Origin: Dipteris shenzhenensis
Lineage: Eukaryota; Polypodiophyta; Polypodiopsida; Gleicheniales
Assembly (NCBI GenBank): GCA_047967505.1
Contig: CM106539.1
Direction: 5' to 3' (one strand)
DNA: 64,000 bases
Shown here: positions 43,011-54,238 of the stretch, piece after piece
Layout of the letters: each line of letters starts with the position of its first letter
Position numbering within the stretch: position 1 is the first letter of the stretch
Translations under genes and position numbers: made by a program
Notes under the pieces: model-generated
What the model was told of the DNA's origin: nothing
Seen by the model: only the letters and a program-made list of their open reading frames with translations
The model's database searches: none

Positions 43011-43867
43011 AGACCTTCCTCCCCTATAGGTGAGACTAGGAGTCTCCCCCTTGTAGAGAGTCACTCCCTAGGTAAAGTTGACATCACTCTCTTTCATCTC
43101 CCCCCAACATTCCCTCACAAAGAACTAAGGAGAATAGCTTCTGCCAGTCCATTAGTCAATTCAACCGTGGTCTTTCCCCCGTCTTGTTCTTCTTCTCATT
43201 GATCTTGTCCCCATAGTCCTTGAAAATTTCAAGAAATCTCAAGAAACATCAACATCCAAAAAAAACACTCAAATGGAACCCTAGAATGACTTCTCAGAAA
43301 ACCCATCGAGTTATTATCTCCACATTTTCTGAGTTGTTATCTCCACGTCCATTGTGCAGTGCCCATTGAGTTGCCATCACAATGTCTGTCGGGTTATTAG
43401 CATAGTGTGCATCAAGATAGAAAACTATAAATTTAGTAGCACCCTAGGGCAAAATTCACTGCGTTAACAATTTTAGCCAAACTTTTGCAACAAAAAATTT
43501 AGAAGTAATAAGCTAACAGTCCTACCTCCACAACCATCCTAACTACTTATCTACACCCTGATTCCCTTTTTTTTGCATGAGTTCATTCTTTGAGAGTTTT
43601 GACGACTCTCTGAGGACTCTTTTCACCATCTACCACTCCTTTGGCCCTATGGAGTCACAGCTAGAACCATGTCTCCACTACCAACTTGTATAACCCATCT
43701 ACTACTCCATCCACCACCAAGTCTAGTGAAGCTGGGCTAGGCACTACTACTAGTCCATGAGCTATTGCTACCCCTGCAAAGTTCTACTTTCTTCTTTAAA
43801 TTTGGCAAATATTTTTCAACAATTTTCTTAGATCATGAAAATTTGCACTTTTATTACACCATAATGG

Positions 43868-44302
43868 TCATGTCTCGCAAATTCCACGAAATCTTTGAAA
43901 AGCAATGGAAGTAATACCAAAATACCCTGCAAAGTTATGCCATGTTCCAAAGGTGGGATTTGGATGTCGTGAGGTGAATACTTTCATAAGCTCCTCTCTA
44001 AGTGCTTTGTCTTGCTTCATTCCCTGTGCCCTTTGAGCCATGTCATTAACATCCTTGTTGTCTTGCTTAGACTTGATGAGTACAATGTCGCCCACTGACT
44101 ATTTGTCCTCTTGGATCTTTCTCACACTGTCATCATCCAATCCCAGCAAGTGTCTCATATGTGTTATGGTCGGTTGACGGCCTCTCTCTTGTGCCAATCT
44201 CAAAATTTGTATGCATTTTTCATATATGTCATCCTCATAGGTCACCATATGGGTTTCTTTGGTGGCGAAGTTGGCACCCATTGACACATTTGCAATCGAC
44301 AC
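43868..44302 (-). CDS. Unrecognised gene, copy B: two in-frame readings split by one stop
   Basis: 44302-44099 (67 residues, MSIANVSMGANFATKETHMV ...) ends in TAG, and the same frame continues at once as SVGDIVLIKSKQDNKDVNDM to 43868. The acceptor-like CTTTTCA before it and a donor-like GCAAGT near 44627 mirror the intron in copy A, giving a possible upstream exon near 44632-44762. Copy A has TAA at the identical codon. The sequence is charged and helical-looking with no recognised motif. It is the better preserved of the two copies. Confidence 0.38.
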
Positions 44303-44939
44303 AAAATTTTGAAAAGAAAATCATAAACAGTACATATAATAGATGAGATCGAGTCAAACATCCATAGCATTCTTGAAAAGTTGATGACACTCTGATTATT
44401 CTCACTTAAGAGAGAGTGGCACTAGTGCCATTCTCATGATTCTCTCTATGAAAAATGGCACTTCAGCTATTCCTCCAAGAGAGTAGATTAAGAGTGGCAC
44501 CAATACGACTCTCTCTTTTGTGAAATAATGGCACTAGAGCCAATCTCCAAAATAACTTGTAACTTAAATTTAAAAATATACTTGAAAATTTCATGAACAA
44601 ATATAGTAATAAAAGGATAGGAATACTTGCATCCCAGTTTTGGCGATTTGCATGATCTTTCACAAGTCCTAGGGCCAGCTTATTTGGTCACCCAAATGCA
44701 GTCCATTGGGACCTTAAAGCTACAAGATGTCAATGCATGGCTGACGCCTGAATTCCCACTAGATGCAATTACTATGTTGAATGGTTAATAGAAGCAAGAA
44801 ATGATGACAGTGTCAAGTCAAAAAGGTTTTTTCCATGGACGATCTCTCTTGTCAATATGGAAATGGAAGGTGACGAGTTTTTGTCATGACACTTTCAAGA
44901 TGGACTTGCTATGAGCTTGTGTGTGCTTGACACTACACA

Positions 44940-45990
44940 AGGGTTTGTAAAAACATTGATTGGAATAAAGATCCATTTGGGAATTTAATTAAAGGTGTAA
45001 TGCGGTCCGCACTGTCTCCATCATGGTTTATTCTTTTGTCATTTTTGAATATGATAGAGATGGCCAATCTCAAGAATGCCATTGATGAGTGTTCACTTTG
45101 GAGTCGAAGATTCATGTGTGTTATTCACAGAGAAGAGGAGGCGTTGATGGATCTGACTGAAACATTTGGCATTTTGACATTCTTGAGCTCAGATGGTGGA
45201 TATGCTGGATTTGATCACCTCTTGCAAGTTGTCAAGCCCTACAACGTACTTGAGGATAATATCATGGCTAATAGTGATGATGAGGAGGCAAAAAAGGATC
45301 TATAGGAGGCCATCAAGGAACGCATTATGAAAGAAAGCATCATGTGTTTTTGAAGGGATGATCAATTTGTAGTTGAATTCTTCACCAAAGGAGTTGTGAC
45401 AAGGCATGTGTTATCCTTCTAAAAGAAGAGTGGTGTCCTTAGTGTTGATAAAAGCACAAGCCGTAGAAGATGAGTCCATTTGCTCTAATATTTAAACAAA
45501 TGATCCAAAGATCATATTTTGGTTTGGAATCGAAAAGCTACTGTAAACACGTGCTACTTTGCCACCACCACGTGATTCAAAGGATGATGGTGAGCCAATG
45601 CGACCCTTGCCTCCTATAGCTGCCATAGATATTGAAAATATTCCACTTGTTATGTCTTTGTATGATTCGTAAAGAGATTTATGGCATGTCAATCCTAGTT
45701 CAAAAATATCAGTAGCGACCATTTCAATAATATAACATTGCCACTTTTTAATTGATATTGCTTTCATGTGATATGAACCCAATGTTTGTTTTTCCAAAGT
45801 GTTTGAATTGAAGTTACTTCCATAGATTTGTCAAAATCTACAAAGTGGCACTAGTGAAGCTCATTGGGATGATGTTATTGTTATCCACTCAAACTAAAAT
45901 GATATTAGTGCATTTCTCTCCCACTTCATATGAGGTTGTGGAGAAGAAGAGAAAGGTTATTTGTAATGCATTTTTTGTTGTATTTTAAGT
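44940..45990 (+). pseudogene. Unrecognised pseudogene with many in-frame stops
   Basis: 45000-45305 is open (NMIEMANLKNAIDECSLWSR...). The same frame then continues protein-like through TAG, TGA and TAA (EAIKERIMKESIMCF, RDDQFVVEFFTKGVVTRHVL). After a frame change near 45500, PPPRDSKDDGEPMRPLPPIA and HCHFLIDIAFM continue through further stops to about 45980. It lies only in block B, opposite in strand to the FCP1-like remnant. I do not recognise the family. Stops replacing single residues suggest point decay, such as C-to-T change, not indels; ancestral codons are unknown. Confidence 0.35.
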
Positions 45991-46184
45991 GCTTCATTGA
46001 GAACCCTCATGATATGGTGATAGGGTATAGTACTTTGTACAACTCTCTATGTCAGAAGTGACATTCTCCTTTACCTCATAGGTAGAATGGCGCTAGTGCC
46101 ATTCTCCATATTCTTAGAGGAGAGTGCCATGACAATTACATTGTATATAATGAATGAACTTCTTGGAATTATACTCCACAAGAA

Positions 46185-46335
46185 TTATTGACGCATGGAA
46201 GGAGAGAGGAACACATACTACAAATGAAAACATAACACCAAAAATGTGTACATTGTTGGAAGTGGTATCAGGAGAGAGCAACTTTGAGGTCAATAAGGAT
46301 GTTGGAATGAATGATGCAAGGAAGGAGAAAGTGCA
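46185..46335 (+). pseudogene. Inverted scrap of the FCP1-like N-terminal repeat
   Basis: The plus-strand TLLEVVSGESNFEVNKDVGM resembles ILLEVVSRASKCEVNSDLGD, encoded on the minus strand near 47770-47700, and the bases match well too (TTGGAAGTGGT, TGAGGTCAA). So a piece of the FCP1-like 5' region lies here reversed and abuts the SET remnant. Confidence 0.5.
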
Positions 46336-46470
46336 CCTCAAAATCCACATTTTTAATCCAAAAGACTTCTTTAATGGGGATAGGAAACTTTGGGGTTCCA
46401 ACTGGATCACGTCCTGGTATGTACATACAAGTTAGACAAGATTTTAAAGTATATCTGTCTACACAGCAAA
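46335..46470 (-). pseudogene. SET-gene remnant, N-terminal flank only
   Basis: The minus strand reads TLKSCLTCMYIPGRDPVGTP then KFPIPIKEVFWIKNVDFEV. This aligns with KLKSYLITNFDPASNG and KLPIPIERVFEMDGIHYEV just before the SET core at 1552-1671. The SET core itself is gone: homology stops at about 46335, where the inverted FCP1-like scrap begins. The order FCP1-like then SET is the same as at 289-2083. Confidence 0.55.
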
Positions 46471-46544
46471 CGACAACCCCATTAGCCCAAAAAACATTAC
46501 AGTAACTTGAGACAAAATCAAATGAAAATTTTGCATATGTACCT

Positions 46545-47780
46545 TCATGCAAAATATGCATTTAGAAGTCTCTTTAGAAAGGCCTTAGCAATGTGCTTCT
46601 TGATATAGCGACCTTTGTACCCTGGTTCTATAGCCATATGACAAGCTTGCATAGCAGTCATACTATTGATGGGTGGAGTAGTCCTTGGCATATTTATTTG
46701 TGACATGTTAAGTTGCGAAAAGAATTCACCCTCGCCCTTAGTTGGTTTGCATGAGAAAGCTTTCGTATTATATTCTCTTATTGACCATTGATGATTTTGA
46801 TCACTCCATTCTTCAAGAACTTCCTAGACGAGGTTGAAATCTTTATGGCCCTCCACCACTAGTAACTACCCATACCAATAACTCTCAATCATGATGTGCA
46901 CACCATTGGCCTCTTCAAGATGTAGCAAGTAAGGCAACAACGCTCCTAGTAGAATGTTATCTTCATTGTCTTGCACATTAAACGTAATAGGTTATATGTA
47001 ATTTGATGGAGGTAGGATTGATACAAGCCTTGTATGGAGAGTCATCAATAAGTATTGTCCTCCTAGCATCACATCCAAATGCCTTCGATATTTTTGCTAA
47101 GGGTTTGAACATAGCCTCAACACCAACCTTGTCGGGCCTAATTATCCTCCTCTTACTATAAAAGTAGCATCCTTGCTAAGCCCATATCACGAAGAAATGG
47201 AGGCTTTCCTTTGTATATGTTTGAAGATTTTCTACCATTTCAAAGATATTATGCTCCATTGATGTTGACCAAATACCTACATTAACGTTTTGTAGCAAGA
47301 TCCTTAGAAATTCAATGCACCCAGGTTGAAAAACCATATAACTATTGTGGCCATACATAACAAACATGTGTATTGGTGACTTGAACAAGCAACACATTAA
47401 TAGTAAGCCATTGAAGTCCAATATCATAGTCATCCTTGGCTTATCCCAGGATGATGGAATTGGATGGATTACATCTGGAATGTCTGCAAAGTTGCTACAC
47501 CTTGACTCCTTCAAGCTCCCTTGTGCTCTGTGTTCAGTTATGTTTGGCACATCACCAAGATCCAATTTTTACTCATATTCGCTAGCTCTTCACACCACTT
47601 CCAAAAGTGCATTGCTATTGAGGTTGCTTGCAGTTGTCCACAATTTTGATGGCATGTTTTCTCAATGTCTAGTAGTTGTCTTCGCTTTCTTTGAAGCATC
47701 ACTGATTCCAACATCACCAAGATCTGAGTTGACCTCACACTTGCTAGCTCTTGACACCACTTCCAAAAGTATATTGCCAA
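46545..47780 (-). pseudogene. FCP1-like (HAD fold) pseudogene, copy B
   Basis: In minus order: two N-terminal repeats with LLEVV...DLGDV (about 47780-47530); then the HAD core in 47565-47176, MTMILDFNGLLL (D-x-N-G, the plant variant of motif I), QPGCIEFLRILLQNVNVGIW and LHFFVIWA; then, after a stop at 47176-47178, RRIIRPDKVGVEAMFKPL and ILIDDSPYKACINP (motif IV intact). A frame change leads to NVQDNEDNILLGALLPYL. The C-terminal IAKAFLKRLLNAYF ends in TGA at 46545-46547, at the same place as the stop of copy A. It is roughly 40% identical to copy A by eye, so it is an older paralogue, not part of the recent duplication. Confidence 0.6.
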
Positions 47781-47829
47781 TGAGGTTGCTTGTAGTTATC
47801 CCCATTTCTAGTGGCATGCTATTGTAGGC

Positions 47830-48322
47830 ATTGGCCACGGCTTATTTTTACAGGATTTCATTAAGAGAGGGACTACTATTCTCCATTACGGAGGTGACAA
47901 ATATGTGTATCGAGATTGAAAAGAATTGTGTGAAGTTAGACCAAGGCTAAAGAAGTTTCCAGCAATTGTTAGTATGCCCAGGCAACTAAGAGACCAAAAG
48001 ATCATAAGGTTGAAGCAATCCCTTTTTATCAATGTGTCTAAAGTTACAAGGAAATATTCATGTGCAGGGAGAAAGAGCTTGCCAGGTCTAACCTTGACTT
48101 GGGATTAAACTATCTATGAGACAGTGGAGAGCGAACCTATTTGGCAATGGACACTCACTTGTTTCTAATTTGTCGCTACTTGCCATGTGCTTCAACAATG
48201 TCAACTAGACCTTCCCTACATGGCTCCTTGACACCACCTCCTATCCTCTGCTTACTCTCTCCTTCCTCGACCTCAGCCATAATTATTTCTAGGGTCCCCT
48301 CCCCTCCCCCATCTGCAACCTG
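47830..48322 (+). pseudogene. LRR receptor-like gene fragment
   Basis: 48134-48322 reads NLFGNGHSLVSNLSLLAMCF then, past a TAG, TFPTWLLDTTS, SFLDLSHNYF, another TAG, and GPLPSPICNL. This is the plant extracellular LRR pattern (LDLSxNxFxGPLPxxICNL). LPGLT...LDLGLNYL upstream (48075-48115) extends it in another frame. The repeat domain of receptor-like kinases/proteins senses ligands at the cell surface; only about two or three repeats remain and stops break it. 47830-48070 shows nothing firm. Confidence 0.6.
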
Positions 48323-48739
48323 TAGGCACATAGATTTCAGGAAATGCATTTTTTAGGCCTATGGATTGATGTAGAAAGAGAATCTCAAAGCCTGGTGTGA
48401 GCAAGAATTCACATTCATAGCTTCTTGGGGTATCAATTCAAGATCTTAGCTTGACTTTGTAGAATATTCTTTGCCCCGTTGCATTGGCTTCTGATCCAAT
48501 TCTTCTCCTTATTCTTTCAAAGAGTCCTGAGTGCCTCTACACAGAATTCCAATTGCCTTGGTGTGGATTTTTTATGATCTTTACCCCTCACCTCCGCCCT
48601 CATCTATTAAAACACATTCGGTGTCCTCGCACAAATAACACTCTCTCCTCATGGAGTTCTGTCATCCTAATTGCACCTATTTGGACCCAAGAGGCTACGT
48701 AGAGCACGTATCCCTCAATGCATGTGACCCAACATCTCC
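48323..48739. other. Spacer, nothing recognised
   Basis: Only short readings. Its last 8 bases (48732-48739; reverse complement GGAGATGT) match 7/8 the flank of the other half of the split MITE (39433-39440). Confidence 0.5.
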
Positions 48740-48907
48740 CTCGTGTGGTCCACCTCCTAAAATTTTAGTGTACCATGTGCATTCAAAAGAAGGGTTATTT
48801 TAATTCCACTTTTGAAAAAATTTAACAAGTTTACAATAATAGGAGGGGGTTTTTTATTCAACTTTAGGAAAAAATCTGTTAGTTCATAAGTAAAGAGGGG
48901 TTGTTAT
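48740..48907 (-). mobile_element. Right part of the split family 1 MITE, inverted
   Basis: Reverse complement of the last two thirds of 38459-38705: CTTACTTATGAACTAACA, GTAAATCTGTTAAATTTTTT, GGTATACTAAAATTTTG counterparts in order. The element end (CTCGTG...) is at 48740 and the break at 48907. Confidence 0.8.
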
Positions 48908-49099
48908 TATGCACACCCTTCACCACACATTGTCCCTACTACGAAATAGGTTAGGAATGCTGGGACCTTATCTTACGAATCCTCCCTTGAGTTGTAGGGC
49001 CACTTTGTTTAAGATATTGGTGGCCACATCATATACATTTTCTTGCTTATGCATAGGCGCTATCTTCTTGGACTCTCTTGGCCTAGTTGCATTGCAGGC

Positions 49100-49580
49100 A
49101 TGAGACACCTATTAAAGAGCAATAGGGGGCCTTACAATTTCATCCTTATCCTCCATATTATAATCTAGGATTATAGTGGTCTTGCTACACAACTAGAACG
49201 ATGTGGGGTTTGGGGTGAACAATGGTCATGAAAATTTGCATCCCTTAACATGAGAAGGAATCGAGGTAGGAGCCATTCGTCGCTCATTCCCTCATGAGGC
49301 TCATAGAGCAAGAATTCATATGTTTAATCCTGGCAATGTATTTTCGTAGTGTTTCGTGCTCCGTTTGCTTAACCTCATACAATTGGTTGATAAAACTCCA
49401 TTTTGGGACAGTGGGATCAAATCCGACTATAAAATCCTTCCTTAAAATGTCCTAGTTGATTATTTTGTCATTGTACCATTGGCCCGTCTTACTCTCAAGG
49501 CTCAGCGTATATGCATTCACTTTGTCTAGGTCACCAATCTCCAAAGGTTATGCAAATCTATTTGAACCTTTCCACATGGG
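49100..49580 (-). pseudogene. Gypsy Gag capsid remnant, block B
   Basis: Reverse-strand counterpart of 10051-10440 with the same TKWQWYND-like and RMSDEW-like segments but more frame disruption. 49600-50550 continues as decayed retroelement sequence with a short proline-rich minus reading (49999-49808). Confidence 0.6.
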
Positions 49581-50699
49581 AGATAGTCCATCTCCTTCTC
49601 CTAAAAACCTAGTGATAAGCTTGGAGATGGTAACTGGATGGCTTCCTGAAGCATTAGTGTCTCTCACCATAACTATTTGCAACACCTCCCCCCTTCCTAG
49701 TGCTTGCACTAGTATCCTCATTGCCTAATTGGTGAGTTCTATTTGTGGCACAAGCAAAGGTGTTGGGGGGACTAGCACAGTTCCACGGGTGATCCTTGGG
49801 TTCTGTATTATGGTAGTTCATTGGCCGAATGAGAACTATTTTCTAGTCCTCGCTTTGTAGGACCTGGAGCCAACACACATGGTAGGCTTGGGTTTTCCGG
49901 CCTCACAAGTCTAGGCCTTGGCATTGGTATTTTTGTATTAGGTACCAGTCTATAAGGTGTAGCCATGGGGAAGAGAGTTACCTCTATATATCCTCCCAAG
50001 TTGCATTTAGATTAGGAAGGGAGACCATTGGATGAGGCAAGGCGCTCTCCCCTAAGTGTATTTAATCGATACCCTGCCCTTCAGGGCTTGGTGGTTAAAA
50101 CTTGGCTACCAAGGACTCAAAATGTATCATGAAGGAGGGTTCACCCTCATCAAACTGAACTTGTGGACCTAAAGGCTCTTCATTTGAGGCTGGCAAGGGA
50201 CTTCTTTGAGCATTGGCCAACGTAGATATTGGTGGAAAGTTTGACTACTCCTTGGTCATTTGGGTCTACCTACTAGGTTAGGGTGAGCCAAGCCAAACCA
50301 TCCCATAATTTTGAAGAATGGGATAACTAAGCCAGATTTGAGAGCTATAGTGGCCCAAAGATTTGTGAATCCCCCCATTTTGGTGTCAAAATTGATTGAG
50401 TCTTTCGAACTTGAAGTGTCTCCCTATGGTGGACCAAGCACTGAGTAAGAGCTAGGGACCAAGATTCCTAATGAAGATTCTACTAAGGTGGTCCTTAACT
50501 AGATCTCAAGTTGTTGGATGCATTGTCCTTCGGTTTTTGCTCAGCTCCTAAGATTTTTTTAGACCTTAATTGCACATAGGTAGCTTAGGGTGGGAGCTCA
50601 CCAAGGGGTCCATAGCCTATGAGTTTCTTAGTCTCCCCTTGGCAGTCAGTTTGTTAGCACACTGTGTGCATTGGCTTAGTATCCTCGCATGTATTGGGA

Positions 50700-50910
50700 T
50701 AATAACCCCTCATGTGTGGAGTTATTATCTCGATGTGCACTATCTTGTTGTGTGTGGAATTGCTATCTCAACGTGCATGGAGTTAGTATCTCCATGTGCA
50801 TGGAATTGCTATCTCAATGTGCATGGAGTTACTAATTTGATGCATCTTATCTCAACATGTGTGGAGTTTCTATCTCATCATGCATGGAGTTACTAACTCT
50901 ACATGTGTGG
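50700..50910 (+). repeat. Minisatellite partner of 11570-11810
   Basis: Same GTGCATGGAGTTACTATCTC-type units in the same order with point differences. Confidence 0.75.
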
Positions 50911-50984
50911 AGTTAGAGTTGACCCCTATTTTGGACAAGATTTGGTCATTGATGATGCTAGCTGTTGTGTGTTCCTTTATGATT

Positions 50985-51260
50985 ACTTGCTTGGCCACAT
51001 CATCTCAAAGTATGGCATTGCCTTGGATCCAAATAAGTTTGGGTGCATCTACAAGGCAGAATGACTCACGACAAGCATGTGGTTAGCTTGTGTACCTTGC
51101 TGATGTGGCTACATCTCTCAATGCGCTCCTCAATACCAAACTATTCATATGGACATAAGATTGTGACTGGGCTTTTTGATTCCTCAAACTGATGTTGGGC
51201 ATTATTCGACCAATTGATTGGAAGATTCTCTTCCATGTCTTCATCACACCTTTGACACAA
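50985..51260 (+). pseudogene. Gypsy RT thumb/RNase H piece, block B
   Basis: LGHIISKYGIALD-type thumb (about 50990-51030), an F-W-T-x-D-C-D-W-A-F-like segment near 51150 and a RPIDWKILFHVFITP-like segment near 51200-51250, on the plus strand as in block A. A short (CA)n run follows at 51277-51304. Confidence 0.65.
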
Positions 51261-51439
51261 GTATTGGCATGGCACAAACACACACAAACACACACACACA
51301 CACATCCCCTTGGGGACCCTTCCAGACCTTGGGGGCTTATCTGCACTTTATTGATAATGATAATCATTACTGACACTCCAAGATCTCTATATAAATTATG
51401 GATGGTGCAGAAATTGGTACCAACCGCTACCCTTGAGTC

Positions 51440-54235
51440 TCCTTACATGGATTCAATGTGTGGATAATTTGGTACCCATTCAGACACTATGGCAATTGCT
51501 TAAAAACTCCCTAAGGGAGATACTGTATATATTTTCATTTACATTTGCCACCATTAAAATGAGAGTTGGGAGGACCATCATGGCTACTTGGTCATTGGAA
51601 GAATGGGAGCACCTAATTGATGCATCATTGATGCCCCATATGTCTTACCATGAGCATAAAAGGAGAAAGGGATGACATGAAGTGGGGAAAAGTTTCTAGC
51701 ATTATGGTTTAGCAATGTTTATTTGGCCGCATATCTTGTGGTTCCTTGGGAAGAATATCGATTGGGAATCCTTGACTTAGATATTGGTGCAATGGATTTA
51801 ACATCCATCACCACGGTAAGGGGAACCATAATGGGTTGGACTTAATCGGTGTATGTTTTATTTGAGAAACCAAAACACACACACACACACAAGTACCCCC
51901 TTGGGATCTTGTGAAGGATCTCTCCCCAATAGTATCCTGCCTTGGAACTAGGGGGCTTTTATTGTCTGGGTGTAGTATGAGATTCCAATAAGATTGTGTA
52001 AGGAATATCACTAAATCTACAATAAAAAAGGTTTGGGTAGATAGGGACATAGTTGGTAGTGGATCATTGTACAACGAAATGCCTCCACTTGATGTACATG
52101 GGAGTGCAAAGGTGATAATGAAACTCCTCCTACAATTTTGGTGAGAAAAAGTTTGGTCCTTGGGGATGGAGAAGGAAGTGCAACATGATCTTTTCCCTTG
52201 TCTCTTGCCCTCGGGGAAGCTTGCCCATTCTTCACCCTACACAAACTGAAGTCAAGCAGCAGCTGAAACTTCAAGCAATTGGAGGATCTAGAGTGAGCAT
52301 GCTGCAACAATAGAGTTTCAAGGACTTAGCTTGAGGAGGGCAACAGCCAGAAGCTCCACATGACTTGGCAGCGAGTCCATGAGCGAATGGAGGATCCACT
52401 AGGTATATTGATGTATATTGATCACTTCAACTTACTTCCACTTTTTTACAAGTTCTATTGCTTAAAATCTAATTGGAGACTTGCATTTGTCTTAGATCTT
52501 AGACCACTATTTTTTGGAAGGAATTTTTTGCCTTGTATTATAGAGTATCCAAATGAATCATAGGATTCTCTTGGATATGACAAGAGTGAAGACACAATTT
52601 ACCCTTTGTTTCTATATGATGGTTTCTATGCATCGATTTGGTTTGTGTTTATAGGCCTATTATGACTCAATCTCATGATTAGTGGAGAATTGATCAAAGG
52701 ACAACAGGGCCTTTGATTAGTCTACCTATCCCATTGAAAATTACTTTCCTTAGACTTGAGACTCATTTCATCTTTTTTAAGCTTGAGGTTAACATAGATT
52801 ATTTCTAAATGCCAACCCTTAATTGCCGTTAAAATTCAAAAATGCCAAGATTTGTTTAATGCTAATCTAGATAGAGTGACATGGATAACAATTGTATGCC
52901 ATCATTGAAGCCTGGCTTCCACATCATGAATTTCAATGTTCTAGCTTTCATTATGTTGTGATGGTGCCAGGTGAGTCGGCATACCTCTCCATTAGATTGG
53001 CATTATAAATCTTTGGCATGATGTGATGGACATGAAATATAGCATTGGCAACTTCGAGTAGAACTTTGTAGGAGATTATCTCCATCTACTATAATATGGG
53101 AATTAATTTATGGATTGGAGAATACTTTTGATCCTTTTTGTATGCTAGACATTTTATTGATATGAATGTGAGTAATTTGGTACCGTTTCAGACACTATGG
53201 CAATTTCTTAAAACATCCCGAAGGGAGATACGGTATATATTTTTACTGACATTTTCCACCATAAAAATGAGAGTTGGGAGGACCATCATGGCTACTTGGT
53301 CATTGGAAGAATGGGAGCAACTTATAAATAATTGATGCCCCATATGTCCTAACATGAGGATAAAAAGAGAAAGGGATGACATGAAGTGGGGAAAATTTTC
53401 TAGCATTATGGTTTAGCCATAGGGATGACATGAAGTGGGGAAAATTTTCTAGCATTATGGTTTAGCCATGTTTATTTGGCCGTATATCTTGGGGTTCCTT
53501 GGGAATAATATCAATCCATGACTTAGATATTGGTGCAATGGATTTCACATCCATAACCATGGTAAGGGGAACTATAATGGGTTGGATTTAATGGTGTATG
53601 TTTTATTTGAGAAGCTGAAACATGCACGCACACACAAGTACTCCCTTGGGAAGATCTATCCCCAATAGTATCCCGCCTTGGGACTAGGGGGCATTTATTG
53701 TCTGGGTGTAGTATGAGATTCCAATAGGATTGTGTAAGGGATATCAGTAAATATACAAGAAAAAAGGTTTGGGTAGATAGGGACATAGTTGGTAGTGGAT
53801 CATTGTACGACGAAATGCCTCCACTTGATCTACCATGGGAGTGCAAAGGTGATAATGAACCTCCTCCTACAGTTTTGGTGGGATGGAGAAGGAAGTACAA
53901 CATGCTCTTTTCCCCCGTCTCTTGCCCTGGTGGAAGCTTTCCCATTCTTTACACTGCATAAACTGAAGTCGAGCAGCAGCTGAAACCTTCAAGCAATTGG
54001 AGGAACTGGAGTGAGCATGGTGCAACAACACAGTTTGGGGGACTTAGCTTGAGGAGGGCAACAGCCAGAAGCTCCACACGACTTGGCAGGGAGTCCATGA
54101 GCGAATGGAGGATCCACCAGGTATGGTGTTTAAGAACCATGGATTGTCTAACATTTACAAGGGCGATGTGCCAGTCGGATGGAGAGCTGTATACTGGGAG
54201 AGAACGCGAACATAAGTGACCGTAGTGGTTCTGTA
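51440..54235 (+). repeat. Rearranged X-Y-X unit in block B
   Basis: 51440-52400 matches block X (12340-13290). 52405-53170 matches the later part of block Y (15740-16470). 53171-54235 matches X again (12365-13360). A tandem duplication of X-Z-Y followed by loss of Z from the first copy explains this. Within it, a roughly 50-bp segment AGGGATGACATGAAGTGGGG... is perfectly doubled at 53360-53470. Confidence 0.65.
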
Positions 54236-54238
54236 TTC

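Larger units (their letters stand above)
39526..48907 (-). other. 9.4-kb inverted segment of block B
   Basis: The left edge CCATACGAACAAGTGCCCAT is the reverse complement of sequence ending at 9785; the sequence after the right edge (TATGCACACCCTTCACC at 48908) matches block A from 9794. The right edge inside the segment (48740-48907) is the reverse complement of the missing part of the split MITE. Only about 8 bp of gag and about 3 bp of MITE are unaccounted for at the two junctions. Confidence 0.85.
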
